From Bacillus_BD sp963787345 (GTDB lineage: Bacteria > Bacillota > Bacilli > Bacillales > Cytobacillaceae), in the NCBI GenBank assembly GCA_963787345.1, contig CAWBCW010000011.1, positions 1 through 64,000 on the forward strand: DNA of 64,000 nt, read 5' to 3'. Position 1 is the first letter of the stretch. Each line of letters opens with the position of its first letter. The notes below the pieces were generated by a model. It was not told where the DNA came from and searched no databases. It saw only the letters and a list, made by a program, of their open reading frames with translations. Of this stretch, positions 52,016 through 60,650 are shown piece by piece. The position numbers and the translations under genes were made by a program.

Positions 52016-52435
52016 ATGAAAATCTCGACAAAAGGCCGATATGGCTTAACAATTATGATTGAATTAGCAAAAAAATATGGAGATGGTCCAGTGTCACTTA
52101 AATCGATTGCACAATCAAACGACCTTTCCGAACATTATTTAGAACAATTGGTTTCTCCTTTACGTAATGCGGGATTAGTAAAAAGTATCCGTGGCGCATA
52201 CGGAGGTTATGTATTAGCGAAAGATCCAACGGAAATTACATCTGGTGATATTATTCGTGTTCTTGAAGGTCCGATCACACCTGTTGAAGGAATTGAGGAT
52301 GAAGAACCGGTAAAACGGGCATTATGGATTAGAATAAGAGATGCTGTTAAAGACGTATTAGATAGTACAACAATTCAAGATTTAGCCAATCATAAAGATG
52401 ATGGTGAAGTAGATTCATATATGTTTTACATTTAA
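52016..52435 (+). CDS. cymR: Rrf2 family cysteine metabolism repressor CymR
   Basis: 139 aa. N-terminal winged helix KISTKGRYGLTIMIELAKKY and recognition region DLSEHYLEQLVSPLRNAGLV, the Rrf2 signature, with C-terminal dimerisation helix. No cysteine cluster, so it is CymR-like (acts with CysK) and not IscR-like. ATG at 52016 has TAGGAG upstream. Directly precedes iscS-mnmA, consistent with sulfur regulation. Its TAA stop is contributed by the left arm of leader repeat copy 10. Confidence 0.93.
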   Translation: MKISTKGRYGLTIMIELAKKYGDGPVSLKSIAQSNDLSEHYLEQLVSPLRNAGLVKSIRGAYGGYVLAKDPTEITSGDIIRVLEGPITPVEGIEDEEPVKRALWIRIRDAVKDVLDSTTIQDLANHKDDGEVDSYMFYI

Positions 52436-52599
52436 CTTCCTTCAGCAAATGTTTTGTACCGAAAGCTTGCGACAGGTACGGAAGTCTCTCACTTCAAAAG
52501 TTAGGAGATGAATGCGAGCTTTTGTTAATTTAGTGGGGATTAACCCTAAGATGAATGAAGTTAAAGCCTCCGGACGTAAATTCGACAGGCGAATTTGAT
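52432..52599 (+). repeat. Three-hairpin leader repeat, copy 10 (upstream of iscS), hairpin 2 deleted
   Basis: 168 bp. Left arm TTAACTTCCTTCAGC overlaps the cymR stop codon; right arm ATGAATGAAGTTAA; long loop with the TGTACC/GGTACG sub-hairpin very close to copies 1 and 3. GCCTCCGG is fused directly to ACGTAAATTCGACAGGCGAATTTGAT, which looks like a deletion between the two TCCGG sequences flanking hairpin 2. Confidence 0.88.
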
Positions 52600-52645
52600 A
52601 TTAGGGCAGGGCTGAGCCCTCCTTTTTCATAAGAAGGTGAAAGAT

Positions 52646-53791
52646 TTGAATAAAGTTTATGTCGATCATGCAGCAACAACACCTATGCATCCAGCTGTTA
52701 TCGAGAAGATGACGAATACAATGACCCATGTATATGGAAACCCATCAAGTATTCATTCCTTCGGTCGAGAAGCAAGAAGAATCATTGACGAGGCAAGAGC
52801 AGGGATCGCGAAAAGCATTGAAGCTGCTGAAACAGAAATTATTTTTACGAGTGGCGGAACGGAAGCCGATAATTATGCGATTTTTGGTGTGGCGCAGGCG
52901 AAAAAAGCCAATGGAAAACATATTATCACAACCGTTATTGAACATCATGCTGTTCTACATGCTTGTCAGGAATTAGAGAAACAGGGGTTCGAGATCACGT
53001 ACTTGCCTGTTGATGAGATGGGAAATATCTCATTGAGTGATTTCCAACAAGCATTAAGAGATGATACCATTCTTGTGACCATTATGTATGGAAACAATGA
53101 AGTTGGATCAATACAACCGATTAAACAAATTGGTGAAATGTTAGCGGATCATGGGGCTGTTTTTCATACTGATGCAGTTCAAGCTTTTGGCATAGAAAAG
53201 CTGAGTGTAAAGGATTTGAACGTAGACTTATTAAGTGTATCCTCTCATAAAATTAATGGTCCAAAAGGAATCGGTTTTCTTTATGTTAGAAATGGCATTA
53301 ATCTAAGCCCTCGATTTTTCGGTGGTGAACAAGAAAGAAAAAGGCGGGCGGGTACTGAGAATGTTCCTGCCATTGCTGGTTTTTCCGAGGCTGTCAATTT
53401 AACGCAAAAGGCAATCGAATCGAGACGGAAACAGTATAAAGAATATAAAGAAGTATTGATCGATACGTTAAAAAATAATAACATTAAGTTTCAAGTGAAT
53501 GGGAATGTCGAGAATTCACTTCCGCAAATATTAAACATCAGTTTCCCAGGAACAAATGTTGAAGCAATGCTCGTAAATTTAGATTTAGCGGGGATAGCTG
53601 CTTCAAGTGGATCCGCCTGTACAGCTGGGACAGTCGATCCTTCACATGTTCTTGTCGCGATGTTTGGAAAAGATTCACGTCGAATAACGGATTCAATTCG
53701 TTTCAGTTTTGGTACAAGTAATACAACCGAACAAATTAAAAGGGTTGGAGAAGAGGTCGCAAAGATCGTAACTCGATTAACGAACAATTAA
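52646..53791 (+). CDS. iscS: Cysteine desulfurase IscS (YrvO-like)
   Basis: 381 aa. PLP lysine in SSHKINGPKGIGFLY, catalytic Cys loop ASSGSACTAGTVD, histidine EHHAVLHAC. Upstream of mnmA it delivers sulfur for tRNA 2-thiouridine. TTG at 52646 has GAAGGTGA upstream; a GTG three codons earlier is inside that site. Distinct from the nifS paralogue at 17350-18483. Confidence 0.95.
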   Translation: MNKVYVDHAATTPMHPAVIEKMTNTMTHVYGNPSSIHSFGREARRIIDEARAGIAKSIEAAETEIIFTSGGTEADNYAIFGVAQAKKANGKHIITTVIEHHAVLHACQELEKQGFEITYLPVDEMGNISLSDFQQALRDDTILVTIMYGNNEVGSIQPIKQIGEMLADHGAVFHTDAVQAFGIEKLSVKDLNVDLLSVSSHKINGPKGIGFLYVRNGINLSPRFFGGEQERKRRAGTENVPAIAGFSEAVNLTQKAIESRRKQYKEYKEVLIDTLKNNNIKFQVNGNVENSLPQILNISFPGTNVEAMLVNLDLAGIAASSGSACTAGTVDPSHVLVAMFGKDSRRITDSIRFSFGTSNTTEQIKRVGEEVAKIVTRLTNN

Positions 53792-53809
53792 AGAAGGGAG
53801 GTTCAGTCG

Positions 53810-54922
53810 TTGAAAGAACCAAAAGATACTCGTGTAGTAGTTGGCATGTCAGGTGGAGTGGATTCTTCCGTTGCAGCCTACCTTTTAAAACAACAGGGCT
53901 ATGATGTGATCGGCATCTTTATGAAAAATTGGGATGATACCGATGAGAACGGAGTATGTACGGCAACAGAAGATTACGATGATGTTATCCGCGTCTGTAA
54001 CCAAATTGGCATCCCTTATTATGCTGTCAATTTTGAAAAACAATATTGGGATAAAGTGTTTACGTATTTTCTTGATGAATATAAAGCTGGCCGGACACCA
54101 AACCCTGATGTCATGTGCAATAAGGAAATTAAATTTAAAGCCTTTTTAGAACATGCGATGAATCTAGGGGCTGATTATTTAGCAACAGGACATTATGCAA
54201 GAGTGGAATATCGTGATGGCGAATATAAAATGCTGCGAGGCATTGATGAAAACAAAGACCAAACGTATTTCTTAAATCAATTATCACAAGAGCAAATTTC
54301 TAAGGTGATGTTTCCGATTGGCGATATTAAGAAATCGAAGGTTAGGGAAATTGCTTTAGAAGCAGGTCTTGCGACAGCTAAGAAAAAAGATAGTACAGGG
54401 ATCTGTTTTATTGGCGAGAGAGATTTTAAAACCTTTTTAAGTCAATATTTACCTGCTCAACCAGGGGTAATGGAGACATTAGACGGTGAAGTCATAGGGA
54501 AACATGATGGATTAATGTACTATACGATTGGGCAAAGGCATGGCCTTGGCATCGGTGGTGCAGGTGAACCATGGTTTGTAATCGGGAAAGATTTGAAGCG
54601 AAATGTTCTATTTGTAGGGCAAAGTTTCCATAATGATAAGCTTTATTCCACTTCGATTATTGCAACAGATATAAGCTGGGTTTCGAATGAAGAAAAGCCT
54701 GGCACTTTCGAATGCACAGCAAAATTCAGATACCGTCAACCTGATAATAAAGTTACGGTACAGTTGTTAGAAGGAAATAAAGCTAATATTATTTTCCATG
54801 AACCGATTCGAGCGGTGACACCTGGACAGGCTGTTGTCTTTTATCAAGATGATGAATGTCTAGGCGGCGGCACAATTGATGAGGTCTATAATAAAGAGAT
54901 GAAACTGACGTATGTAGGATAA
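53810..54922 (+). CDS. mnmA: tRNA-specific 2-thiouridylase MnmA
   Basis: 370 aa. PP-loop GMSGGVDSS (residues 13-21), catalytic cysteines in PDVMCNKEIKF and STGICFIGERDF, and GHYARVE. Thiolates U34 of Glu, Gln and Lys tRNAs with IscS. TTG start behind GGGAGG. Operon cymR-iscS-mnmA ends at a strong terminator. Confidence 0.97.
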   Translation: MKEPKDTRVVVGMSGGVDSSVAAYLLKQQGYDVIGIFMKNWDDTDENGVCTATEDYDDVIRVCNQIGIPYYAVNFEKQYWDKVFTYFLDEYKAGRTPNPDVMCNKEIKFKAFLEHAMNLGADYLATGHYARVEYRDGEYKMLRGIDENKDQTYFLNQLSQEQISKVMFPIGDIKKSKVREIALEAGLATAKKKDSTGICFIGERDFKTFLSQYLPAQPGVMETLDGEVIGKHDGLMYYTIGQRHGLGIGGAGEPWFVIGKDLKRNVLFVGQSFHNDKLYSTSIIATDISWVSNEEKPGTFECTAKFRYRQPDNKVTVQLLEGNKANIIFHEPIRAVTPGQAVVFYQDDECLGGGTIDEVYNKEMKLTYVG

Positions 54923-54923
54923 G

Positions 54924-54961
54924 AACACTTTGGTTCGTTTTGGACCAAAGTGTTTTTTTTA
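54924..54961 (+). terminator. Terminator after mnmA
   Basis: AACACTTTGGT/ACCAAAGTGTT 11-bp stem followed by eight T residues. Confidence 0.92.
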
Positions 54962-55038
54962 TACAATGAGACTTATCTCCTCGCTGTTAAAAATATGCTA
55001 TACTTTTTTTAGAATAATATCATACTGGAGTTGGGTAA

Positions 55039-55686
55039 ATGGATAAAAATCAATTAGGAATTCAATATATGCAAGAAGGAAAGTGGGAGGAAGCTGCTAA
55101 AACGTTTACGGAAATGATTGAAGCATCACCAAAAGATCCGATTGCTTATATCAACTTTGGGAACTTATTGGTTGCAATAGGAGATACAGAACGTGCACTG
55201 CAATTTTTTCGCGAAGCGATTAAGCTAGATGAAGATGTGGCTTCCGCCTATTACAGCATGGGAAATGTATATTATGAACAAGAGCTGTTCTACCAAGCAA
55301 AGGATATGTTTGAAAAGGCGATGAAAAAAGGTTTAGAGTCAAGTGATAACTACTTTATGCTTGGACTGACTTTCATTGCTTTAGAACAACCAAGACAGGC
55401 ACTCCCTTTTCTGCAAAGGTGTACAGAATTAAATGACCAAGACGGGGAGGCTTTTTTTCAATATGGTCTTTGCTTGGCAAATGAACAATACATAGATGAA
55501 GCGATTAGGCAATTTAATCAATGTGTGGAATTAGAGCCGGAACATGCCGATGCCTACTATAACTTAGGTGTGGCATATGGTTACAAAGAAGATGGAGAGA
55601 AAGCATTGCAAATGTTTAATAAAGCATTAGAAATAGATCCCGGCCACATCCTTGCGGGTCATGGGAAAAAGTTATTAGAATCGTAA
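55039..55686 (+). CDS. yrrB: TPR repeat protein (YrrB-like)
   Basis: 215 aa made of about six tetratricopeptide repeats (AYINFGNLLVAIGDTERALQ, AYYNLGVAYGYKEDGEKALQ). B. subtilis YrrB is a TPR scaffold encoded between mnmA and recD2 with proposed links to tRNA thiolation and DNA repair partners. No membrane segment. Weak TATACT -10 candidate about 38 nt upstream. Confidence 0.88.
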   Translation: MDKNQLGIQYMQEGKWEEAAKTFTEMIEASPKDPIAYINFGNLLVAIGDTERALQFFREAIKLDEDVASAYYSMGNVYYEQELFYQAKDMFEKAMKKGLESSDNYFMLGLTFIALEQPRQALPFLQRCTELNDQDGEAFFQYGLCLANEQYIDEAIRQFNQCVELEPEHADAYYNLGVAYGYKEDGEKALQMFNKALEIDPGHILAGHGKKLLES

Positions 55687-55729
55687 TGCTTGATGAAGGC
55701 AATTGAAGTGTACGAGAGAGGTGTTACTC

Positions 55730-58141
55730 TTGGAGAAACAAGATACTCTTAATTTATTTGGGGAACAATCGAAGTATATAAAAGGAAGACCGATTGTTAC
55801 GATTTTTCATAACGAACAAAATTTATATACGGTCTTAAGAGTTCGAGTCGATGAAACAAATGAAACTTACGATGATAAAGAAGCAGTCGTTACAGGTTAC
55901 TTTCCAACTATACATGAGCAGGAGCATTATATTTTTTATGGAGAAATGAAGGATCATCCAAAATTTGGCCTGCAATTTCATGCGACCCATTTTCGAAAAG
56001 ATATGCCACAGACAAAAGAAGGAGTTGTAAACTTTCTTTCGAGTGAGCTGTTTAAAGGAATCGGTAAGAAAACGGCAGAAAGAATTGTTGAAACCCTTGG
56101 GGATAATGCGATTACAAAGATATTAAATCAACCGTCTTTATTGGAGTCTGTACCAAGGCTGCCTCCTGACAAGGCAAAAGATTTATATGATACATTGATG
56201 GAACATCAGGGACTTGAGCAAGCGATGATAGCTTTAAATCAATATGGATTTGGTCCACAGTTATCAATGAAGATTTATCAAGCATATAAAGAAATGACAA
56301 TGGATGTAATTCAAACCAATCCTTATAAACTTGTTGAAGATGTTGAGGGGATTGGGTTTACACGTGCAGATGAACTCGGATTCCAATTAGGCATTACAGG
56401 AAATCATCCTGATCGCATTAAAGCGGGCTGCTTCTATATTTTAGAAAGAGAGTGTATGCAAAATGGACATGTTTATGTCCAGGCAGAAGAACTATTAGTG
56501 AAAGTTCAATCATTATTAGAGGAAAATAAGCGGGATAATATCGAGTTTGCTGAAATCACCCTTGAATTAGTGAAACTAGGTGGAGAAGGTAAGATTATTG
56601 TAGAGGATCAACGCTTTTATTTGCCGTACCTTTATTTTTCTGAAAAAGGCCTTGTCACAAGTATTGAAAGATTGCTGAAGCAGACCGAATACGCTGAAGC
56701 TTTTCCAGAATCGGAGTTTCTTTTGGCATTAGGGAAGCTTGAGGAGCGCTTGGGCGTTCAATATGCACCGAGTCAGAAAGAGGCCATTCAAACGGCTTTA
56801 ATGTCTCCGTTACTCATATTAACAGGGGGGCCAGGAACAGGAAAAACGACCGTTATTAAAGGGATTGTTGAACTTTATGCGGAACTTCATGGCTGTTCCT
56901 TAAATCCACACGAATATAAAAAGGAAGAACCATTTCCATTTTTGCTGACAGCCCCAACGGGAAGAGCTGCGAAACGGATGTCTGAATCAACAGGACTTCC
57001 TGCGGTCACAATTCATCGATTATTAGGCTGGAATGGGACAGAAGGCTTTGACCATTATGAAGATAATCCATTACAAGGGAAAATTTTAATTGTTGATGAA
57101 AGTTCGATGGTCGATATTTGGTTGGCGAATAAGCTTTTTCAAGCATTGCCGGAGCATATTCAGGTCATTTTAGTCGGGGATGAAGACCAACTTCCATCTG
57201 TCGGCCCTGGGCAAGTATTAAAGGATCTGTTGAGCTCCAAACGGATTCCAACGATACGGTTAACAGATATTTATCGTCAAGCGGAAGGGTCATCGATTAT
57301 TGAACTTGCCCATCATATTAAAGATGGAGAGCTGCCACTTGATGTTACTTCTCCAACGAAGGACCGTTCCTTTATTAAATGTCTCTCAGGTCAAACTACG
57401 GACGTTATACAAAAGGTTGTATTGAATGCGGTGAAGAAGGGATACTCACCGCGTGATATTCAAGTGTTAGCTCCAATGTACAAAGGGCCGGCAGGAATTG
57501 ATCGGTTAAATAAAACATTGCAGGAAGCATTAAATGGCAATCCAGATGGAAGGCGAAAGGAAATTGTGTATGGAGATACTGCATTTCGCGTCGGTGATAA
57601 GGTTCTTCAATTAGTGAATCAGCCTGAACAACATGTCTTTAATGGAGACATGGGTGAAGTTGTATCTGTGTTTTATGCAAAAGAAAATGTTGAAAAACAA
57701 GATATGGTTGTTGTTTCATTTGAAGGAACGGAAGTAACTTATACTAAACAAGATTTAAATCAAATTACGCTTGCTTATTGTTGTTCGATACATAAAGCAC
57801 AAGGAAGCGAATTTCCGATTGTGATATTGCCAATTGTGAAAAGCTATTATCGGATGCTGCGAAGAAATCTGATTTATACCGGAATTACGAGAAGTAAACA
57901 GTTTTTAATTCTTTGCGGTGAAGAAGATGCCCTTAGGCAAGGGGTCAAAAGGGCCGATGAGCAAATGCGGCAAACGACATTAACGGAAAAATTGGCAGGT
58001 ATAAAAGAAACGGTCAGTGATGAGACAGGTTTGATTTCAGAGGCAGCTGCAGAAAACGATGAGATTGCTTATGAAGAAATACTAATAAATGTGGATCCTA
58101 TGATTGGAATGGAAGGAATTACACCTTATCACTTTATGTGA
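55730..58141 (+). CDS. recD2: ATP-dependent RecD-like DNA helicase RecD2
   Basis: 803 aa SF1B 5'-3' helicase. N-terminal OB and helix-hairpin-helix domains (FKGIGKKTAERIVE), Walker A TGGPGTGKTTVI, Walker B VDESSMVD, motif III VGDEDQLPSVGPGQ, and motif V/VI CCSIHKAQGSEF, YTGITRSKQF. Acts without RecBC in replication-fork and mismatch-repair roles. TTG at 55730 follows AGAGGTG; an in-frame TTG 9 codons earlier lacks a site. Confidence 0.95.
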   Translation: MEKQDTLNLFGEQSKYIKGRPIVTIFHNEQNLYTVLRVRVDETNETYDDKEAVVTGYFPTIHEQEHYIFYGEMKDHPKFGLQFHATHFRKDMPQTKEGVVNFLSSELFKGIGKKTAERIVETLGDNAITKILNQPSLLESVPRLPPDKAKDLYDTLMEHQGLEQAMIALNQYGFGPQLSMKIYQAYKEMTMDVIQTNPYKLVEDVEGIGFTRADELGFQLGITGNHPDRIKAGCFYILERECMQNGHVYVQAEELLVKVQSLLEENKRDNIEFAEITLELVKLGGEGKIIVEDQRFYLPYLYFSEKGLVTSIERLLKQTEYAEAFPESEFLLALGKLEERLGVQYAPSQKEAIQTALMSPLLILTGGPGTGKTTVIKGIVELYAELHGCSLNPHEYKKEEPFPFLLTAPTGRAAKRMSESTGLPAVTIHRLLGWNGTEGFDHYEDNPLQGKILIVDESSMVDIWLANKLFQALPEHIQVILVGDEDQLPSVGPGQVLKDLLSSKRIPTIRLTDIYRQAEGSSIIELAHHIKDGELPLDVTSPTKDRSFIKCLSGQTTDVIQKVVLNAVKKGYSPRDIQVLAPMYKGPAGIDRLNKTLQEALNGNPDGRRKEIVYGDTAFRVGDKVLQLVNQPEQHVFNGDMGEVVSVFYAKENVEKQDMVVVSFEGTEVTYTKQDLNQITLAYCCSIHKAQGSEFPIVILPIVKSYYRMLRRNLIYTGITRSKQFLILCGEEDALRQGVKRADEQMRQTTLTEKLAGIKETVSDETGLISEAAAENDEIAYEEILINVDPMIGMEGITPYHFM

Positions 58142-58152
58142 TGTTTGACTTG

Positions 58153-58188
58153 AAAGCTGATGAATGACGTATGTCATTCACCAGCTTT
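58153..58188 (+). terminator. Terminator-like hairpin after recD2
   Basis: AAAGCTG-A-TGAATGAC / GTCATTCA-C-CAGCTTT, 15 bp with one mismatch and loop GTAT. Its 3' side runs straight into the left arm of leader repeat copy 11, and no long T-tract remains. Confidence 0.7.
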
Positions 58189-58379
58189 AACTTTATTCAG
58201 CAGAAGTCTCCCATTTCTAAGTAACGAGATGAATGCTAAGCTTTTATCAATTCAGTGGGGAGTTCAAATCCCGGATGAATAAAGTTAAAGCCTCCGGCGA
58301 AGACATGCGATTTTCAGAGGAAGTTTATCGAACGAGCTCGATAAAATCTGGGCGCAAATTCGCCGGTGGCGAATTTGAT
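58185..58379 (+). repeat. Three-hairpin leader repeat, copy 11 (upstream of yrrD)
   Basis: 195 bp. Outer stem CTTTAACTTTATTCA/TGAATAAAGTTAAAG, 15 bp perfect; the consensus C-G pair (TTCAT/ATGAA) is replaced by T-A in both arms. CCTCCGGCGAAGACATGCG, hairpin 2 TTTATCGAACGAGCTCGATAAA, 3' hairpin CAAATTCGCC/GGCGAATTTG with a 10-bp stem. Ends 77 nt before the yrrD TTG. It occupies most of the 315-bp recD2-yrrD gap. Confidence 0.88.
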
Positions 58380-58456
58380 TTTTGGAAATGTTTCTTTTAT
58401 GTTTATTCTAGTTTTTCGGGAGATAATAATAATGTTCGGGAAGGTGGGGATTCTCT

Positions 58457-58930
58457 TTGCGAACATTTTCTTTATTAAAAGGAATGCCTATATTCGAACT
58501 TAAAGCAGGTTCGAAAATTGGTGAGATTAACGATTTAGTGATCAGTAGAAGTGGAATGGTCAAGGGGTTGTTAGTCAAAAAAGGCATAGTCTTGAAAAAA
58601 ACGTATCTAATCGATGTTCAAAATGTGTCTTCATTCGGACCTGATGGAGTGATGATCGAAGACCGAGAACACTTAAAGCCATTGCATGAAAAGCTGGAGG
58701 GCTATACATTTGAAGGCGGGCAGCAATTAATGGGCAAGGTCATGATGACAAAAGAAGGCGAGCAGCTTGGTTTACTAGAAGATGTATATTTTTTGGAAGA
58801 AATGGGAACCATTGTAGGGTATAAATGCTCGGATGGCTTCTTTTCAGACATTATGGATGGAAAGCGTGTTGTAAAAACAGATGAACCGCCTGCAATTGGG
58901 AAGGATGCCATCATAGTGAATGTAAAATAA
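58457..58930 (+). CDS. yrrD: PRC-barrel domain protein YrrD
   Basis: 157 aa with two PRC-barrel-like repeats (GSKIGEINDLVISRSGMVKG and GEQLGLLEDVYFLEEMGTIVG). No membrane segment. Function unknown; PRC barrels bind RNA or protein partners. TTG start after AAGGTGGGGA gives MRTFSLLKGMPIFE, like B. subtilis MRTYSLLKGMPVFE; the later ATG (MPIFE) is an alternative. Confidence 0.85.
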   Translation: MRTFSLLKGMPIFELKAGSKIGEINDLVISRSGMVKGLLVKKGIVLKKTYLIDVQNVSSFGPDGVMIEDREHLKPLHEKLEGYTFEGGQQLMGKVMMTKEGEQLGLLEDVYFLEEMGTIVGYKCSDGFFSDIMDGKRVVKTDEPPAIGKDAIIVNVK

Positions 58931-58946
58931 CTGTGAGGTGCTTCCT

Positions 58947-59138
58947 ATGTTTAGTTGTCCAAATTGTCAAAGTAAGAATATCGGGAAAATTGGAATCAAC
59001 CAATACTATTGCTGGAATTGTTTCATCGAATTATCGGTCTCTCAAGGGGTCATCCATACCCATCAAGTAGAAGAAGATGGCACATTAAGTTCATTAGATG
59101 ATTTATTCGAAGAAGACGAGCGCCGATTTATTTTATAG
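58947..59138 (+). CDS. yrzR: Small zinc-ribbon protein YrzR
   Basis: 63 aa with a zinc-ribbon CPNCQSKNIGKIGINQYYCW followed by NC (two CxxC pairs) and an acidic C-terminus (LDDLFEEDERRFIL). TGAGGTG site before ATG at 58947. Function unknown; position between yrrD and yrrI as in B. subtilis. Confidence 0.8.
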   Translation: MFSCPNCQSKNIGKIGINQYYCWNCFIELSVSQGVIHTHQVEEDGTLSSLDDLFEEDERRFIL

Positions 59139-59168
59139 ATAAAAATAAGCTATTAGGGGTGAATAGGG

Positions 59169-59300
59169 ATGAATAAAATGATCACTTCAGTCTTAGCGGT
59201 AGGTGCGGGTGTAGCGGCTTATAATTATGCGCAAAAAAACAATTTAATGTCAAATCGTAACATGAGAAAACTAAAAAGAGGGATTAAAGGAATGTTTTAA
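59169..59300 (+). CDS. yrzQ: YrzQ family (DUF3918) short protein
   Basis: 43 aa: MNKMITSVLAVGAGVAAYNY then a basic tail RKLKRGIKGMF. One alanine/valine/glycine-rich helix. AGGGGTG upstream of ATG. Short conserved Bacillus protein of unknown function. The stop TAA is supplied by the left arm of leader repeat copy 12. Confidence 0.8.
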   Translation: MNKMITSVLAVGAGVAAYNYAQKNNLMSNRNMRKLKRGIKGMF

Positions 59301-59419
59301 CTTCATTGGGCAGAGCTGAATGAAGTTAAAGTCTCTGGCAAAGATATGCGGTTTTCAAAGGAAGTTTATCGAGCAAGCTCGATAAAATCTGGGCGCAAAT
59401 TCGCCGAGGCGAATTTAAT
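59296..59419 (+). repeat. Three-hairpin leader repeat, copy 12 (upstream of yrrI), short-loop form
   Basis: 124 bp. Outer stem TTTAACTTCATT/AATGAAGTTAAA with an 11-nt loop; the left arm overlaps the yrzQ stop. GTCTCTGGCAAAGATATGCGG replaces the CCTCCGGCGG block and closely matches copy 11 beyond it; hairpin 2 TTTATCGAGCAAGCTCGATAAA; 3' hairpin CAAATTCGCC/GGCGAATTTA. Confidence 0.88.
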
Positions 59420-59479
59420 TTTTCGTTTCGGGGTAACCTTTTTAAGGTTACCTCATTTTCATGTAATAGGAGGATAGAG

Positions 59480-60568
59480 ATGGATATCCGTATGAAATGG
59501 TATTATCGACTAGGATTTCTACTCCTTTTAATGATCGTATTATTCGTTTTCATAAAATTAAAGCCCTTTTGGCAACCGCTTACCCATATGATCCTAACCA
59601 TTTTACTGCCTTTCATCATCGCTGGATTTATTACCTACTTACTTAACCCCATCATCGAAAAAATTCACAAAGCTGGCTTACATCGAGGCGTCGCTGTTTT
59701 TTTAATTTATTTTTTATTTTTTGGCGGGCTTGGTTATGGTGTTTATAAAGGACTGCCAGAAACGATTAGACAATTAAGAGATTTAGCTGAAAGTGTACCC
59801 GCTTTTACGGAACAATATCTCGAGTTTACTCATAATATCCAGGAAAAAACATCAACATGGCCTGATGGAATTCAGAAAAGAGTCTATGATGGAATTTCAT
59901 CAATTGAACAAGGTTTGGCATTACGAATTACAAGCATCATCGATTCCATTTTAGGTATTTTAAGTAATGTCTTTATGATTGTTCTTATTCCTTTTATTTC
60001 TTTCTATATGTTAAAGGATTACGGGATACTTAAAAAGGCAGTCTGGTTTATGACACCTAGAAAATGGCGCCGTGAAGGCACCATTTTACTCCGCGATATT
60101 GATAAATCTTTAGGCGGCTATATTAGAGGTCAGATTTTAGTTTGTGGAATTATTGGCACGTTAAGTTTTATTCTTTTTTGGATATTCGATATGAAATATC
60201 CACTCTTATTAGGAGTCGTGATCGGGATTACAAACATTATTCCGTATTTTGGCCCAGTCATTGGGGCGGTGCCTGCAGTTTTAATTGCAGCAACTATTTC
60301 TGTTAAAATGGTCATGATAATTGTTATCATTGTTTTAATTATGCAATTTTTAGAAGGAAATATTTTAGCGCCACTTATTGTCGGAAAGAGTTTACATATG
60401 CACCCTTTAGTCATTATGTTCGCTTTATTTGCTGGCGGAGAAATTGGCGGTATCCTCGGGATGATTTTATCTGTTCCAATCGTAGCAGTAATAAAAGTGA
60501 TCCTTATCCATTTAAGGAAATATATGGAGAAGAAACATGAAGTTTTAACCCCTTTACAAGACGATTAA
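59480..60568 (+). CDS. yrrI: AI-2E family transporter (YrrI-like)
   Basis: 362 aa with about eight transmembrane helices. Conserved features: FIIAGFITYLLNPIIEKI, long central soluble region, PFISFYMLKDYG, GGYIRGQILVCGIIGTLSF, PYFGPVIGAVPAVLIA, EGNILAPLIVGKSLHMHPLV. The family includes autoinducer-2 exporters and Na+/H+ or polysaccharide-related permeases; substrate unknown here. TAGGAGGAT site before ATG. Confidence 0.9.
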   Translation: MDIRMKWYYRLGFLLLLMIVLFVFIKLKPFWQPLTHMILTILLPFIIAGFITYLLNPIIEKIHKAGLHRGVAVFLIYFLFFGGLGYGVYKGLPETIRQLRDLAESVPAFTEQYLEFTHNIQEKTSTWPDGIQKRVYDGISSIEQGLALRITSIIDSILGILSNVFMIVLIPFISFYMLKDYGILKKAVWFMTPRKWRREGTILLRDIDKSLGGYIRGQILVCGIIGTLSFILFWIFDMKYPLLLGVVIGITNIIPYFGPVIGAVPAVLIAATISVKMVMIIVIIVLIMQFLEGNILAPLIVGKSLHMHPLVIMFALFAGGEIGGILGMILSVPIVAVIKVILIHLRKYMEKKHEVLTPLQDD

Positions 60569-60609
60569 AGATATGACCATATGTAATAGGCTGCTAATCC
60601 CTGTAAATA

Positions 60610-60639
60610 TTGACAAGTTTCCTAAGGAATAGCTATAAT
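60610..60639 (+). promoter_or_regulatory. Sigma-A promoter of the alaS transcript
   Basis: TTGACA (60610-60615), 18-nt spacer, TATAAT (60634-60639). Expected start near 60646, five nt before leader repeat copy 13 and about 250 nt before the T-box. No comparable promoter was found between repeat and T-box. Confidence 0.8.
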
Positions 60640-60650
60640 TTGTATTGAAA

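Noticed and set aside
58255..58276. GGGGAGTTCAAATCCCG in copy 11 (and a similar stretch in copies 1 and 13) looks like a tRNA T-arm, hinting at a tRNA-derived repeat.
   Set aside because: The stem-loop register is off by one, only four pairs form, and no acceptor, D or anticodon arm can be folded around it.
58233..58478. Open frame of 81 codons before yrrD.
   Set aside because: It traverses leader repeat copy 11 and overlaps yrrD in another frame; no protein character.
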